Assembly: GCF_004358445.1 (NCBI RefSeq)
Contig: NZ_CP037951.1
Location: forward strand, 2,529,501-2,593,500
Direction: 5' to 3'
From: Parashewanella tropica
Lineage (GTDB): Bacteria; Pseudomonadota; Gammaproteobacteria; Enterobacterales; Shewanellaceae
Length of the DNA stretch: 64,000 nt
The notes beneath the pieces were generated by a model that saw only the letters and a program-made list of their open reading frames with translations, was not told the DNA's origin and did no database searches. The position numbers were made by a program, and so were the translations under genes. How positions within the stretch are numbered: position 1 is the first letter of the stretch; every line of letters starts with the position of its first letter. Below are positions 18,557-29,390 of this stretch, one piece after another.

Positions 18557-19414
18557 TTATTGAACGGTTACGGTTACTTCATCATCAAAGTTATCATCAG
18601 CATCACTTGCTGTAATTGTCGCTGTTCCCGCAGCAATTGCTTTAACTACTCCTGAGTCACTTACAGTAACTACATTGGTGTCACTACTTCTCCATGTTGC
18701 TCTCGAGCTAACATCTTCAGTTTTCTCGTCTTGGAAAATAGCCGTCGCAACAAACTGTGACGATGAACCGACTGCTAACGTCTCTACTGAAGCTGAGATT
18801 TTAATATCCATTAACTGAGCAATTGATACTGAAATTTGAAATGGTGTAGCAGTAAATTTGTTTCCAGTTGCATCTGTAAATGTCGCACTAAAACTCACAT
18901 CACCTACAGCAACACCTGTTGCAACATTTCCTTCGATAGTTGCAACGGAATTGTCACTAGAGCTATAAACAGATGTCAAAGATACGTCCACTTCTTCTGT
19001 ATCAGATACTTTTGCAATTGCAAAATACTTTGATTTCGAACCAACATATAGAGCGGATTTCTCCATGGTTAAGCTCAGATCTGTGATGGGAGCGCTGATA
19101 ACAAAGATTGTTAGCTTCTCAGTAGTTAAATCATCATGAGTAGCATAAATCTCAGTTTCACCTTTAGAAAGAGCAGAGAAAGTACCATTATCGTCAATTG
19201 TGGCGACTTCTGGATTTGAGCTTTTCCAAGTCAGCTCTTTAACAACTTCTGTATGCCCATCATCGAAGCTACCAATCACCACTAGATTTTGACTGGTGTT
19301 CGCTACAATGGCTTGATGGTAAGAAGTGATTTTAATTGACTCGAATTCACCATGTGAATCATGATCATGACTACCACCACCGCAAGCAATTAAAGATAGT
19401 GATGTGACCATCAT
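18557..19414 (-). CDS. Ig-like (BIG2) lipoprotein with a premature stop in its signal peptide
   Basis: The mature part holds about three bacterial Ig-like repeats, each ending with the pattern ATIDDNGTF.AL..G.T.I.A (residues about 25-105, 108-195, 200-285). The text SLSLIACGGG is a lipobox with a Gly linker. The best start is the ATG at 19439-19441, with AAGGA upstream, but codon 6 from it is TAA (19424-19426), in frame with the lipobox. The intact frame therefore starts at ATG ATG 19414. This leaves only 10 residues before the Cys, with no positive charge. It may be a pseudogene, or rescued by reinitiation. Confidence 0.75.
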   Translation of the reverse strand: MMVTSLSLIACGGGSHDHDSHGEFESIKITSYHQAIVANTSQNLVVIGSFDDGHTEVVKELTWKSSNPEVATIDDNGTFSALSKGETEIYATHDDLTTEKLTIFVISAPITDLSLTMEKSALYVGSKSKYFAIAKVSDTEEVDVSLTSVYSSSDNSVATIEGNVATGVAVGDVSFSATFTDATGNKFTATPFQISVSIAQLMDIKISASVETLAVGSSSQFVATAIFQDEKTEDVSSRATWRSSDTNVVTVSDSGVVKAIAAGTATITASDADDNFDDEVTVTVQ

Positions 19415-19677
19415 TAATAGAGATTACATTACAGCTTTCATAGATACATCCTTGTTGAGTGACTACTCTGCCTAAGAAACAGAAAAACCAAATTTATATA
19501 TAGTCTAAAACTCGGATTTTTGCTCTAGCTAAAATTATTATCAATGCCCCGAATAAACATCTATTCTTATTTACAGTCAGTTAACCAATAAAAATTATTC
19601 TTCATAAAGAAGACGTTATATTGAATCTTTCAAGCTCGATACTTAGAATGAGCTATCACTAAAAAGAGCCAGAGTAT

Positions 19678-22600
19678 ATGTTCTATCTTATCCAATCGAA
19701 TCGTATGGAATCCCTCAGCCAGCAATTGGCAGATTTGCTAACAAAACCGACCGATATTTCCTCTGTATTACAACCACAACAGATTCTGGTTCAAAGCCCG
19801 GGGATGTCGACATGGCTTCGATTGGAAATCGCCAAACACAATGGTATTGCAGCAGCTATCGACTTTCCTCTTCCATCCAGTTTTACATGGCAGCTCTATC
19901 ACAGCCTTTTGACTGATGTGCCTGAAGAAAATGCTTTCACCAAACCGATGATGACTTGGAAACTGATGTCGTTATTACCTTCATTAATTAATGACCCAGA
20001 GTTTGCATCACTTAAAGATTACTTAGACTCAAATCAAAATAACGACCCTGCGCAACTGCAATTAAAATACTATCAATTATGTAACCGAATTGCGGACACC
20101 TTTGACCAATACCTAGTCTATAGACCAGACTGGATTGCTGGTTGGGAGCAAGGTGAACAGCCTATTGAGCTAGCTGACAATCAACAATGGCAGCCTATAC
20201 TGTGGCGCAGTTTGATTGAATTTAACTACCAGCAATTGCAGCAAAACCCATATCACAGAGCGAACCTTCATCAGGCACTATTGCAAGCCATTGAAGATCC
20301 TGAGACAGAGATTTCAGATATTCCACCACAACTTTTTGTGTTTGGTATTTCATCAATGCCACCACAGTTATTAGAGATTCTGCACAAACTGGCTCAGCGC
20401 ATTGATGTATTTATGTTTAACTTAAGCCCTTGCCAGCATTATTGGGGAGATATTGTTGATCCTAAACTCAGGGCGAAAATGGCAATTCAATTTGAAAATA
20501 AACAATTCCTGCCTGAACAATGGGAAGAAAGCCTAGAAGTCGGTAACCCTATATTAGCCAATAACGGAAAAATGGGACGCGAGCTACTCGATCTTGTTCT
20601 TGAGCTTCCCGAAGATAATGTAGAGCTCGGTTTTGAACACTACCTAGATCCACTTAACCCTCAAAGTCCAAGTCTACTGCATGAACTTCAACATGATATC
20701 TTAGAAATGGAAACCCTAGGCGAACCACTAGGCCCAGATTCCGATATCTACAATAAGCCCGAAAAACGTAGAACATTAAAAGAGAGTGACCATTCACTAA
20801 AGCTCAGTAGCTGCCATAGCCCATTAAGAGAAGTTGAGACCTTACACAATCATTTATTGTCGCTTTTAGAAGCTAACCCTAAACTTCAGCCGAAAGACAT
20901 AGTCATCATGCTTCCCGATGTCGCCTCTTATGCTCCCTACATAGATGCCGTTTTCTCTGCTAAACAAGGAAGTCATTATATTCCTTACGCAATCGCAGAT
21001 AGAGGAGCCGCTCAAGAGTCACCTTTGGTTAACAGCTTTTTAAGCCTACTTACTTTGAACCAAAGCCGATTTTCATTATCCGAGATCACCAGTATTCTAG
21101 AAGTTTCAGCTGTAATGCGTCGTTTCGATATTGATGACGAAGATCTTGTTACCATCAAGCACTGGCTTAATGAAGCTGGTGTTCGCTGGGGTAGAAGCCA
21201 AGACAGTCGCCAAGAATTTGATGTTCCATCATTTGAGCAAAACTCTTGGGCTTTCGGCCTTAAACGTTTGATTTTGGGCTATTCATTAAGCAACGATGCC
21301 GATCTATATCAAGGCAGCCTAAAAACGCAAGGCGTTGAAGGTATGTCAGCTCAAGCCTTGGGCAAATTACTCAATTTTGTTGAGGCGTTAGATAACTGGC
21401 ACTACACACTTAACCAACCTGTTAATGCCCATCAGCGTATCGAGCAGTTAGAAATGTTAGTAGAGTCTTTCTACTTAATTGATAATGACGAACGCTCTCA
21501 ATTACAAGATGTTCGAGATGCAATCAGCAAGTTAAAAGAAGAACTGACTCAAGCTCGTTTTGATGAAGAACTGACTCCATTGACCATATCATCTTGGTTT
21601 AATAGTGAATTGAATCAATCAAGAGTTGGTCAACGCTATCTTGCGGGTAACGTTAACTTTTGTACTTTAATGCCTATGCGCTCTATTCCATTCAAAGTCG
21701 TTTGCTTACTTGGAATGAATGATGGCGTATACCCAAGAAACCAATATCCTATCAGTTTCGACCTCATGGCACACTTTGCCGCTCGCAAAGGTGACCGTTC
21801 TCGTCGTCTTGATGATAGATATCTATTCTTAGAAGCCCTACTTTCAGCAAGACAACATCTTTACATCAGTTATATCGGCCTTAGTGAAAGAGATAACTCC
21901 GAGCGAATTCCATCGATGCTTGTGTCTGAGTTACTGGATTACTGCCAGCTTTGTTATCAATTACCAGATGGCAGTAATGAAATAAACAAACGCCTCATTA
22001 CTCAACAGCCATTACAGGCTTTCGATAGCGCTTTGTATGACGAAGAAAAATCGAACTTTCAAAGCTACGATAAGCAATGGTGTCCTCTAACAACGAAACA
22101 AGCTCAAGCGGCATTCATCAGCTCAGCACTGAAATCAGATGATGAAGACAAGCAAGATACTTTAGATTTATCATCTCTGATTCGATTTTTTCGAAACCCA
22201 GCTCAGTTCTTCTTTAACCGAACGTTAAACCTAGACTTAGGGCTACAAATAGAACAAGACGAAAACGATGAGCCTTTTGCTTTAAGTGCTTTAGAGCGTT
22301 ATCAAATTCAAGACAAGTTATTAAATCATCTTGTTGAAACTCAAGCCGAATACATCGACGACGCTCAAATTCAGCACCTTAAAGCGAATGGACAGCTGCC
22401 TGTTACCCCGTTTGATGACCTGTTACTCAAGCAATATCAAAAAGATATTGGTGCTACTGCTGGTAGAGCAATTTATTTGAAAGGCGATGGTCAAAGCATC
22501 AGCGTTGATATAAAGCTTGAATTCAAATCTTTACTCAATGGCATTACGCTAGTGGGTAGAGTCGATGATGTAGGTGGTAAAGGGCTCGTAAATATGAGAC

Positions 22601-23067
22601 CCGGAAAATCTCATGGTAGAGATCTACTAAGAGTGTACTTACGTCACCTTGCGATTAATGCGATGGGCGTTCATAAGTCCAGTTTTTTAATCGACGTCAG
22701 CCACTTCCATACTTTTGCACCGATTGAAGCCTCGCAGGCTCACGCTTTGTTGGCCGAGCTAATTGAACTGTATTTCTCAGGGCTAGAGCAACCTTTGATA
22801 TTCCCGCCCAAAACGGCTATGGCATTTGCTAATGCTGACGGCGAACATGAAGACAAGCTAGCCGAAGCAGAAAAAGCTTGGGCTGGAGAGTTCGGTGAAG
22901 GAGAAGATCCTCATTTCCAAAGACTATTCTCATTCCCTGACGACTTTGATGACACTTTCGTTCGGCTCAGTAAAACCGTTTTTTATCCTCTATTAGATAT
23001 TTACTACACAGACAAATTAGATTCTCTACAAGATTATATCGAAAGCCAAACTAAGGGAGTTAAGTGA
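19678..23067 (+). CDS. recC: exodeoxyribonuclease V gamma subunit RecC
   Basis: Part of the RecBCD helicase-nuclease that processes double-strand DNA ends and recognises Chi. RecC has inactive helicase-like and nuclease-like domains and holds the Chi-scanning channel. The N-terminus (QSNRMESLSQQLADLL) and the QSPGMSTWLRLEIA segment are typical, as is LMPMRSIPFKVVCLLGMNDGVYPR in the centre. The 1129 residues match the family. It is the first gene of a recC-recB-recD operon, with a 1-bp gap to recB. The spacing leaves no room for the protease gene ptrA, which lies between recC and recB in Escherichia coli. Confidence 0.96.
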   Translation: MFYLIQSNRMESLSQQLADLLTKPTDISSVLQPQQILVQSPGMSTWLRLEIAKHNGIAAAIDFPLPSSFTWQLYHSLLTDVPEENAFTKPMMTWKLMSLLPSLINDPEFASLKDYLDSNQNNDPAQLQLKYYQLCNRIADTFDQYLVYRPDWIAGWEQGEQPIELADNQQWQPILWRSLIEFNYQQLQQNPYHRANLHQALLQAIEDPETEISDIPPQLFVFGISSMPPQLLEILHKLAQRIDVFMFNLSPCQHYWGDIVDPKLRAKMAIQFENKQFLPEQWEESLEVGNPILANNGKMGRELLDLVLELPEDNVELGFEHYLDPLNPQSPSLLHELQHDILEMETLGEPLGPDSDIYNKPEKRRTLKESDHSLKLSSCHSPLREVETLHNHLLSLLEANPKLQPKDIVIMLPDVASYAPYIDAVFSAKQGSHYIPYAIADRGAAQESPLVNSFLSLLTLNQSRFSLSEITSILEVSAVMRRFDIDDEDLVTIKHWLNEAGVRWGRSQDSRQEFDVPSFEQNSWAFGLKRLILGYSLSNDADLYQGSLKTQGVEGMSAQALGKLLNFVEALDNWHYTLNQPVNAHQRIEQLEMLVESFYLIDNDERSQLQDVRDAISKLKEELTQARFDEELTPLTISSWFNSELNQSRVGQRYLAGNVNFCTLMPMRSIPFKVVCLLGMNDGVYPRNQYPISFDLMAHFAARKGDRSRRLDDRYLFLEALLSARQHLYISYIGLSERDNSERIPSMLVSELLDYCQLCYQLPDGSNEINKRLITQQPLQAFDSALYDEEKSNFQSYDKQWCPLTTKQAQAAFISSALKSDDEDKQDTLDLSSLIRFFRNPAQFFFNRTLNLDLGLQIEQDENDEPFALSALERYQIQDKLLNHLVETQAEYIDDAQIQHLKANGQLPVTPFDDLLLKQYQKDIGATAGRAIYLKGDGQSISVDIKLEFKSLLNGITLVGRVDDVGGKGLVNMRPGKSHGRDLLRVYLRHLAINAMGVHKSSFLIDVSHFHTFAPIEASQAHALLAELIELYFSGLEQPLIFPPKTAMAFANADGEHEDKLAEAEKAWAGEFGEGEDPHFQRLFSFPDDFDDTFVRLSKTVFYPLLDIYYTDKLDSLQDYIESQTKGVK

Positions 23068-23068
23068 T

Positions 23069-26000
23069 ATGCAACAAGTTCAAAAATTGAACCCTCACAC
23101 TCTCCCATTACAAGGCAGGCGCTTAATTGAAGCCAGTGCTGGAACAGGTAAAACCTATACGATTTCTGGATTATATCTCAGGCTACTGCTAGGTCATGGT
23201 GGCATTACCCCACTGACTTGCGAACAAATACTGGTAGTAACCTTCACCAATGCCGCTACTCAAGAGCTCAGAGATCGTATCCGTAATCGAATTCGTCTTG
23301 CCTATCAGGCTTTTTTAGGGCTTGAATGTGATGACGAGTTCATCAACAAGCTTTATAACGAAACGGAAGAAAGCCAACATCAAATCAGCTTAAGGCGATT
23401 AGACCTCGCGTTAAAATCTATGGATGAAGCCTCAATTTTTACCATTCATGGTTTTTGTCAACGCGTGCTAACCGATATGGCATTTGAATCGGCTCAGCTC
23501 TTTGAAAGTGAATTTACGTTAGACGACTCTGATTATTTACACCATGCCGTTCGTGATTACTGGCGCCAAGCTTGTTATCCGCTAGACCCAACTTTAGCTC
23601 AAGTCATTGCCAAAGAGTTTAAAGAGCCAGAACAATTGCTAAAGCAACTAAGACCATTACTTAGTAGCATCAACTGCCAGCCGTTGTCTGAACCGGGAGA
23701 ATTTAGTGAAGTCATCAAAAAGCTGAACCAAAAGCTTTCGGTCTTCAAACAGCATTGGAATTCACAATCTACAGCAACCATCAAGCTATTGATGGCATTA
23801 CCTCTCAATGGCACACGTTTTGGAAAAAAAGCCGATGACTTCCCAAAATTACAAGCCATGTTTGAGAGTATCGGTAACTGGGTAAAGCATGGAAATGGTC
23901 TGCCACCTGTCGGTGACATGGAAAAAATCATGTTATCTGATTTACGCTTGAATAAAGGCGGCCAAGCCCCCACGGAAGATGAAGCACCATTGCTGGCTGA
24001 AATTGATTCTATCTTAGAATTGATAGCCAAAATCAAACCTGCATTTTTGTATCAAGCACTGCTGGATATTCGCAGTCGTTTTGCCAAGCAAAAGCAACAG
24101 AAAAATGTCTTAACGCCTGACGATCTTCTGTCGTCACTGGCCGAGGCAATTACAGCTAACACTCAAAGCTTGCCCCAAGCGATTAAAGAACGATTTCCAA
24201 TCGCTTTGATTGATGAGTTTCAGGATACCGACCCCCTACAGTTCCAAATATTTTCAGCCATTTATCCTGAGACTTCAAACTCAGGGTTATTGATGATTGG
24301 CGACCCCAAACAAGCCATTTATGCCTTCCGTGGTGCTGATATTTTTACCTATATCAACGCCCGAAACCAAACAGAAGATCATTACTCCTTAGCAACCAAC
24401 TATCGTTCTGCGGAACAAATGGTTAACGGCGTTAATCAGCTATTTAGCAATAATGCAGACCCTTTCATCAGTCAGGCTATTCCATTCGAACTGGTTAATA
24501 CTCCTGACACAGCAAAGAATAAAATCGTCCACGCCACTGGTGACCCCAAAGCGCTACAAATCAGATTATTACCTGAAGATAGCGAAAAAGGACTTAACAA
24601 AGAAGCGGCATGTAAACATTTAGCCAATGATGCCGCAGCCGAAATTGTTAGGCTTTTGAATCAAAATACTTTGCTTGGAAATAAGTCACTTCAAGCCAAA
24701 GATATTGCGGTTCTGGTAAGAAACAGAAATGAAGCAGCCGTTATCAAGCAAGCCTTAACAGACAGAGGTGTCGGAGCGGTATTTTTAAGTCGAGACAGCG
24801 TATTTGAAAGTATAGAGGCAAGAGAGTTAGCGATTATACTTCGCAGCATTCAAGCACCGAAAGACGAAAGATTACTTCGTAATGCCCTTGCGACCCACCT
24901 TTTAGGTTTTAGCGCTGAGCAGATCCATCAATTTAACCATGATGAAACTCACAGACAAAATCTGTTAGAACTATTTTATGAGCTACAACAGACTTGGTTG
25001 AAACGTGGAATCATGCCAGCTTTAATGCAATTAGCTCAGCATACGCAGCTGGTTCAGCGTCTTTTACTCATCAAAGGTGGAGAGCGCAAGCTGACTGACT
25101 TCCGTCACTTGTGTGAACTATTACAACAAAAAGCAACCGAACTCGATGGCAGCAGCGCCTTAGTGGCTTGGTTTGAGCAACACTTGATCAGTCACTCAGA
25201 AGGTGAAGAGCAACAACTGAGGCTTGAAAGTGAGCAAAACTTAGTTCAAATCGTTACCATTCATAAAAGCAAAGGGCTTGAATACCCGATATGCTTTATT
25301 CCATTTATCAGCTTGGCTCGCCCAAATCGCAAGCCAAACCCTATGGTTTATCACCAAAATCAACAAATGATATGGGATATCGAACAAACCGATGACGGAT
25401 GGGAACAACAACGACAAGAAACGTTAGCCGAAGATTTACGTCTACTTTACGTTGCATTAACTCGTCCTGTATATCGTTGCTATTTAAGTATTGCAAACCA
25501 TTCGAAGGTAACAAAATCGAAAGGGTTAACCAGCCAACTTTGTGAAACCGCCATTGGTTACTTACTTAATATTACTGAAGCCAATAGCGATATCGACCTC
25601 ATTGAGCAACATGCCACTTCTTTAGTTGGTGACGCTGTGAGTGTGACCAGAATTGATCCATCGAATATCAATCAAGATGAAGTCAAAGTCGAATCTGACC
25701 AAGATAAAACCTATAGCACCAAAACGCTGAATCGCATTATCACTACCCCGTGGAGAGTTGGAAGCTATTCTGGGCTCGTAAAACATGCTCCTCATGAGCA
25801 ATTATATCCGGGCGCAGATGACGAAGGCGCAGATACGATTGACGGACTTAATAGCACACCAACAAAGCTTGAAGTTATCAGCCCAATGACAAAACTGGAT
25901 CGTTTCAATTTTGAAAAAGGCGCTAATGCGGGTAGCTTTTTACATAATGTGCTTGAGGACATTGATTTCACAAACGCAAAAGATGATCTTGAAGAGCACT

Positions 26001-26623
26001 TACCCAAGTTAATGGAACGCTATGGTATTGAAGCGCAATGGCTAGCTCCTCTAATGGAATGGTTCTTAGATTTATTGGGCGCTCCTATGAATCAAAGTGG
26101 CCTAACCTTATATAAAATTCCAAACCATAAACGCTTAGTCGAGATGGAGTTTTATCTTCCTATATCCAAACTCAAAGCAACTAAGCTCAACAAAGCATTA
26201 CAAGATTTTGGCTATAGCGACAGGCTCGCTTTTGAAGATTTAAAAGGCATGTTGAAAGGTTTTGTCGATTTGATCTTCGAGTACGAAGGCAAGTTTTATA
26301 TCGCCGATTATAAATCTAACCATTTGGGCGACGATTTTATCTGCTATGAAATCCGTCAGATGTACCAAGCCATGACAGATCACCGTTACGATTTGCAATT
26401 CATCCTCTACACAGTTGCACTGCATCGTTACCTGAAACAAAGATTGCCGAATTATGATTACCAAACGCATATGGGTGGCAGCTATTACCTATTCTTACGA
26501 GGAATGTCTGCTAACGAGCCGGGCAAAGGCGTTTATTACGACCAACCACCATTAGCGTTAATCGAGCGTTTAGACGATTTATTTTCAGGCAAAGAAGAAA
26601 GTAACCAAGGGGCACAGTCATGA
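23069..26623 (+). CDS. recB: exodeoxyribonuclease V beta subunit RecB
   Basis: The 3'-5' helicase and the only nuclease of RecBCD; it also loads RecA. A UvrD-like helicase with Walker A ASAGTGKT (Lys28), DEFQDTDPLQ and the KSKGLEYPI motif fills about residues 1-870. The C-terminal nuclease domain has FVDLIFEYEGKFYIADYKSN, which carries the catalytic Asp and Lys. The length is 1184 residues. The ATG follows the recC stop by one base, and the end overlaps recD by 4 bp (ATGA), so the three are translationally coupled. Confidence 0.97.
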   Translation: MQQVQKLNPHTLPLQGRRLIEASAGTGKTYTISGLYLRLLLGHGGITPLTCEQILVVTFTNAATQELRDRIRNRIRLAYQAFLGLECDDEFINKLYNETEESQHQISLRRLDLALKSMDEASIFTIHGFCQRVLTDMAFESAQLFESEFTLDDSDYLHHAVRDYWRQACYPLDPTLAQVIAKEFKEPEQLLKQLRPLLSSINCQPLSEPGEFSEVIKKLNQKLSVFKQHWNSQSTATIKLLMALPLNGTRFGKKADDFPKLQAMFESIGNWVKHGNGLPPVGDMEKIMLSDLRLNKGGQAPTEDEAPLLAEIDSILELIAKIKPAFLYQALLDIRSRFAKQKQQKNVLTPDDLLSSLAEAITANTQSLPQAIKERFPIALIDEFQDTDPLQFQIFSAIYPETSNSGLLMIGDPKQAIYAFRGADIFTYINARNQTEDHYSLATNYRSAEQMVNGVNQLFSNNADPFISQAIPFELVNTPDTAKNKIVHATGDPKALQIRLLPEDSEKGLNKEAACKHLANDAAAEIVRLLNQNTLLGNKSLQAKDIAVLVRNRNEAAVIKQALTDRGVGAVFLSRDSVFESIEARELAIILRSIQAPKDERLLRNALATHLLGFSAEQIHQFNHDETHRQNLLELFYELQQTWLKRGIMPALMQLAQHTQLVQRLLLIKGGERKLTDFRHLCELLQQKATELDGSSALVAWFEQHLISHSEGEEQQLRLESEQNLVQIVTIHKSKGLEYPICFIPFISLARPNRKPNPMVYHQNQQMIWDIEQTDDGWEQQRQETLAEDLRLLYVALTRPVYRCYLSIANHSKVTKSKGLTSQLCETAIGYLLNITEANSDIDLIEQHATSLVGDAVSVTRIDPSNINQDEVKVESDQDKTYSTKTLNRIITTPWRVGSYSGLVKHAPHEQLYPGADDEGADTIDGLNSTPTKLEVISPMTKLDRFNFEKGANAGSFLHNVLEDIDFTNAKDDLEEHLPKLMERYGIEAQWLAPLMEWFLDLLGAPMNQSGLTLYKIPNHKRLVEMEFYLPISKLKATKLNKALQDFGYSDRLAFEDLKGMLKGFVDLIFEYEGKFYIADYKSNHLGDDFICYEIRQMYQAMTDHRYDLQFILYTVALHRYLKQRLPNYDYQTHMGGSYYLFLRGMSANEPGKGVYYDQPPLALIERLDDLFSGKEESNQGAQS

Positions 26624-28608
26624 TTTATAACAACAAACCTATGCCCGAATTACTTAAATATTGGGAATTACAAGGCCTTATCACTCCGCTTGATCGCCAC
26701 TTCGCCATCGAAATGGCAAAAATGCATCAATGTGGTGAGCCTTTGTATCTGTTTATTTGTGCCTACTTGAGTAAGCAGCTTTCCAATCAACAGGGGTGCA
26801 TTGTATTAGATCAAATAAATCAATCGAACCCTATGTATGAATCTCCAAGAATGTGTAACTTAAACTTTCAAATTGAAGAATTAAAAGCAGCATTGCTAAG
26901 CTTTCCGGGGATCAGCCAATATCAACAAGGTCAAACAAGTACGACCCCAATTATCTTGGATGGTGATCGTCTTTATATTCAGAAATATCATCAATTTGAG
27001 CTTGCCGTCGCCAACACTTTAAATCGTTTGGCAGCAAATCAAATTAAAGTAGATGTATCTAGCTTATCTAAGCAACTGTCATTAGTCTTTCCTCAGCCCC
27101 AAAACCAGACCATCGACTGGCAAAAAGTTGCGGCAGCCACAGCCTTAACGCGGCAGTTAGCCGTAATTACAGGTGGTCCAGGCACAGGTAAAACCACCAC
27201 AGTAACAAAAATGTTATTTTTATTGCAGCTCAATCAAGAACTCAATATTAAACTGGTAGCGCCAACCGGAAAAGCAGCAGCTCGATTAACGGAATCGATC
27301 AAAGCTTCTAAAGCACGATTGGCATCCGATTTAGCCCAACACGCTAATGAAATGGATCTAAGTGCTATTGAACAAATACCTGAAGAGGCTTCAACTATAC
27401 ATAGGCTACTAGGCGTGGTTCCTAACTCCCACCGTTATCGCCATAATCAAGACAATCCGTTACGATTAGATTTGTTGATTGTTGATGAAGCCTCTATGAT
27501 CGATCTTCCGATGATGCATAAATTGTTATCTGCATTGCCCGAACATGCTCGATTGATTTTACTCGGAGATCAGGATCAACTTGCATCAGTTGAAGCCGGT
27601 GCTGTGTTAGCGGATATTTGTCATGGTATTAAGCTTAAAGGTGAAACAGGAAGCGCATGGAAAATGCGTTATTCCAACGCTCAATTAGACGTATTGTCTC
27701 GCTTAACTCATACAGATTTAGCACAATTTTTAGATGCTGACGGTAGCTTCGGTGACAGCTTATGTATGCTTCAATACAGCCACCGCTTTGCAGGTGAAGC
27801 AGGCATCGGCCAATTAGCCAAAGCTGTAAATAATGGTGAAATTGAATCTGTACTCAATGTTTGGCAAAAAGGTTATAAAGAAATCAGCTGGTTAGGTCAT
27901 GGTGAAATTTCAGCCAATCACCAGCAGAATATTGGTTTAGTTACCATGATAAACCAATCGGTAGAACACTACCGCCCTTACCTTCAGCTTATTGAAAACC
28001 TTAAGCAAAATTATCAGGTTGGTATTAATAAGGGTGATGATACTGCCATTGAAGTCATCAATAAATTTAATAATTACCGTTTATTATGCCCTATGCGTTC
28101 GGGTGATTATGGTGTCGATGGTATCAACCAGCAAATGGCCGATGCATTGCAAAAACGTCGACTCATTACCGTCGGCCAAGAATTTTACCTAGGCAGACCC
28201 ATCATCATTCAATCGAATGACTACAACTTAGGCCTCTTTAATGGCGATATTGGCATTATCCTGCAAGACAGTGAACAACCAGGTAGATTGATGGCACACT
28301 TTATCAAGGCTGATGGCAGTATTTTGAAAGTGCTTCCAGCACGACTACCTACTCACGACACCTGTTATGCGATGACGGTTCACAAAAGCCAAGGTAGTGA
28401 ATTTGATAGAGTTGCCTTAGTAATGCCACCTAGACCTACTCAATCTCAGTGGCAACTATTAACCAAAGAGTTACTTTACACAGCCATTACTCGAGCCAAA
28501 AACCATTTTGTATGTTTGGGCTCTAGAAACACTTTTGAGCATTGCGTGAATCACGCTACTGAGAGAGCATCTGGTTTAGCAGATCGACTCTGGAAAAAGA
28601 ATTACTAA
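26620..28608 (+). CDS. recD: exodeoxyribonuclease V alpha subunit RecD
   Basis: The 5'-3' helicase of RecBCD. Walker A is TGGPGTGKTTTV, the Walker B region is LLIVDEASMID, and the C-terminal motifs TVHKSQGSEF and YTAITRAK are present. The 662 residues are slightly longer than Escherichia coli RecD (608). Its ATG overlaps the recB stop as ATGA. It ends the operon, and the glycosylase gene begins 26 bp later. Confidence 0.96.
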   Translation: MIYNNKPMPELLKYWELQGLITPLDRHFAIEMAKMHQCGEPLYLFICAYLSKQLSNQQGCIVLDQINQSNPMYESPRMCNLNFQIEELKAALLSFPGISQYQQGQTSTTPIILDGDRLYIQKYHQFELAVANTLNRLAANQIKVDVSSLSKQLSLVFPQPQNQTIDWQKVAAATALTRQLAVITGGPGTGKTTTVTKMLFLLQLNQELNIKLVAPTGKAAARLTESIKASKARLASDLAQHANEMDLSAIEQIPEEASTIHRLLGVVPNSHRYRHNQDNPLRLDLLIVDEASMIDLPMMHKLLSALPEHARLILLGDQDQLASVEAGAVLADICHGIKLKGETGSAWKMRYSNAQLDVLSRLTHTDLAQFLDADGSFGDSLCMLQYSHRFAGEAGIGQLAKAVNNGEIESVLNVWQKGYKEISWLGHGEISANHQQNIGLVTMINQSVEHYRPYLQLIENLKQNYQVGINKGDDTAIEVINKFNNYRLLCPMRSGDYGVDGINQQMADALQKRRLITVGQEFYLGRPIIIQSNDYNLGLFNGDIGIILQDSEQPGRLMAHFIKADGSILKVLPARLPTHDTCYAMTVHKSQGSEFDRVALVMPPRPTQSQWQLLTKELLYTAITRAKNHFVCLGSRNTFEHCVNHATERASGLADRLWKKNY

Positions 28609-28634
28609 TTTAAAGAATTAAAGCGCTATAAAAC

Positions 28635-29324
28635 ATGACACAAGAGAAATTCGAAAACATCTACCAGAGAGCCGCTGAACGTAAAGGCGGTGAGCAAAAC
28701 CTAGAGCGATTATTATCAGAGCCATTAAGCCAACAAGAGCTGCTCTCAATCACAGATGAACGCTGGTTGTCGATCTTCACCATGAAGGTTTTTCAATGTG
28801 GTATTTCATGGCAAGTGGTTAGAAACAAATGGGACAATTTTGAAGAGGTATTTTTCAATTTTGATCCGGAGCTCTTATTAATGCTCTCTGATGAGCAGTG
28901 GGAAGAAAAAGCGCGTAACCCAGCAATCATCCGTCATTTAACAAAGGTCATGACCATTCCAGCCAATGCTCAAATGTTGATAAATGCAAGCTATGAGCAT
29001 GGTTCATTTAGCAAAATGGTCGCCAATTGGCCAAAAGATAATACGACTGGGCTTTGGGAGTACTTAAAGAAAAACGGTAAACGTTTGGGTGGCAATACCG
29101 GTGCCTACGCACTTCGCCAAGCTGGCGTTGATACTTTTATTCTATCTTCTGACGTTGAGTCATATCTAAGAAACACCAAAATCATTGATTCGGGTCGCAA
29201 CACTAAAAAAGCATTACAAGCCGCAGATAATGCATTTGCTAAATGGCATATTGAATCGGGTAGAAGCTTGACTCAAATCAGCCAAATTATTGCTTATAGC
29301 TGTGGTGATAACCGCGTTATTTAG
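28635..29324 (+). CDS. DNA-3-methyladenine glycosylase I (Tag-like), divergent
   Basis: A helix-hairpin-helix glycosylase-family protein. The segment GISWQVVRNKWDNFEEVFFNFDPELL followed by NPAIIRHLTKV aligns with the Tag family text GLSWITVLKKRENY..FHQFDP..AGIIRHRGKI. The N-terminal Cys/His and C-terminal His-Cys zinc ligands of Escherichia coli Tag are not seen, so it may be a variant with changed specificity. The length is 229 residues. It lies 26 bp after recD and could be co-transcribed, which would join base-excision and break repair. Confidence 0.75.
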   Translation: MTQEKFENIYQRAAERKGGEQNLERLLSEPLSQQELLSITDERWLSIFTMKVFQCGISWQVVRNKWDNFEEVFFNFDPELLLMLSDEQWEEKARNPAIIRHLTKVMTIPANAQMLINASYEHGSFSKMVANWPKDNTTGLWEYLKKNGKRLGGNTGAYALRQAGVDTFILSSDVESYLRNTKIIDSGRNTKKALQAADNAFAKWHIESGRSLTQISQIIAYSCGDNRVI

Positions 29325-29390
29325 GGCGTGTTGAACTTATATGAGGTTTTAGAGTCTGAGCCTAAACAATAATTATTAAACGGACTTAAC

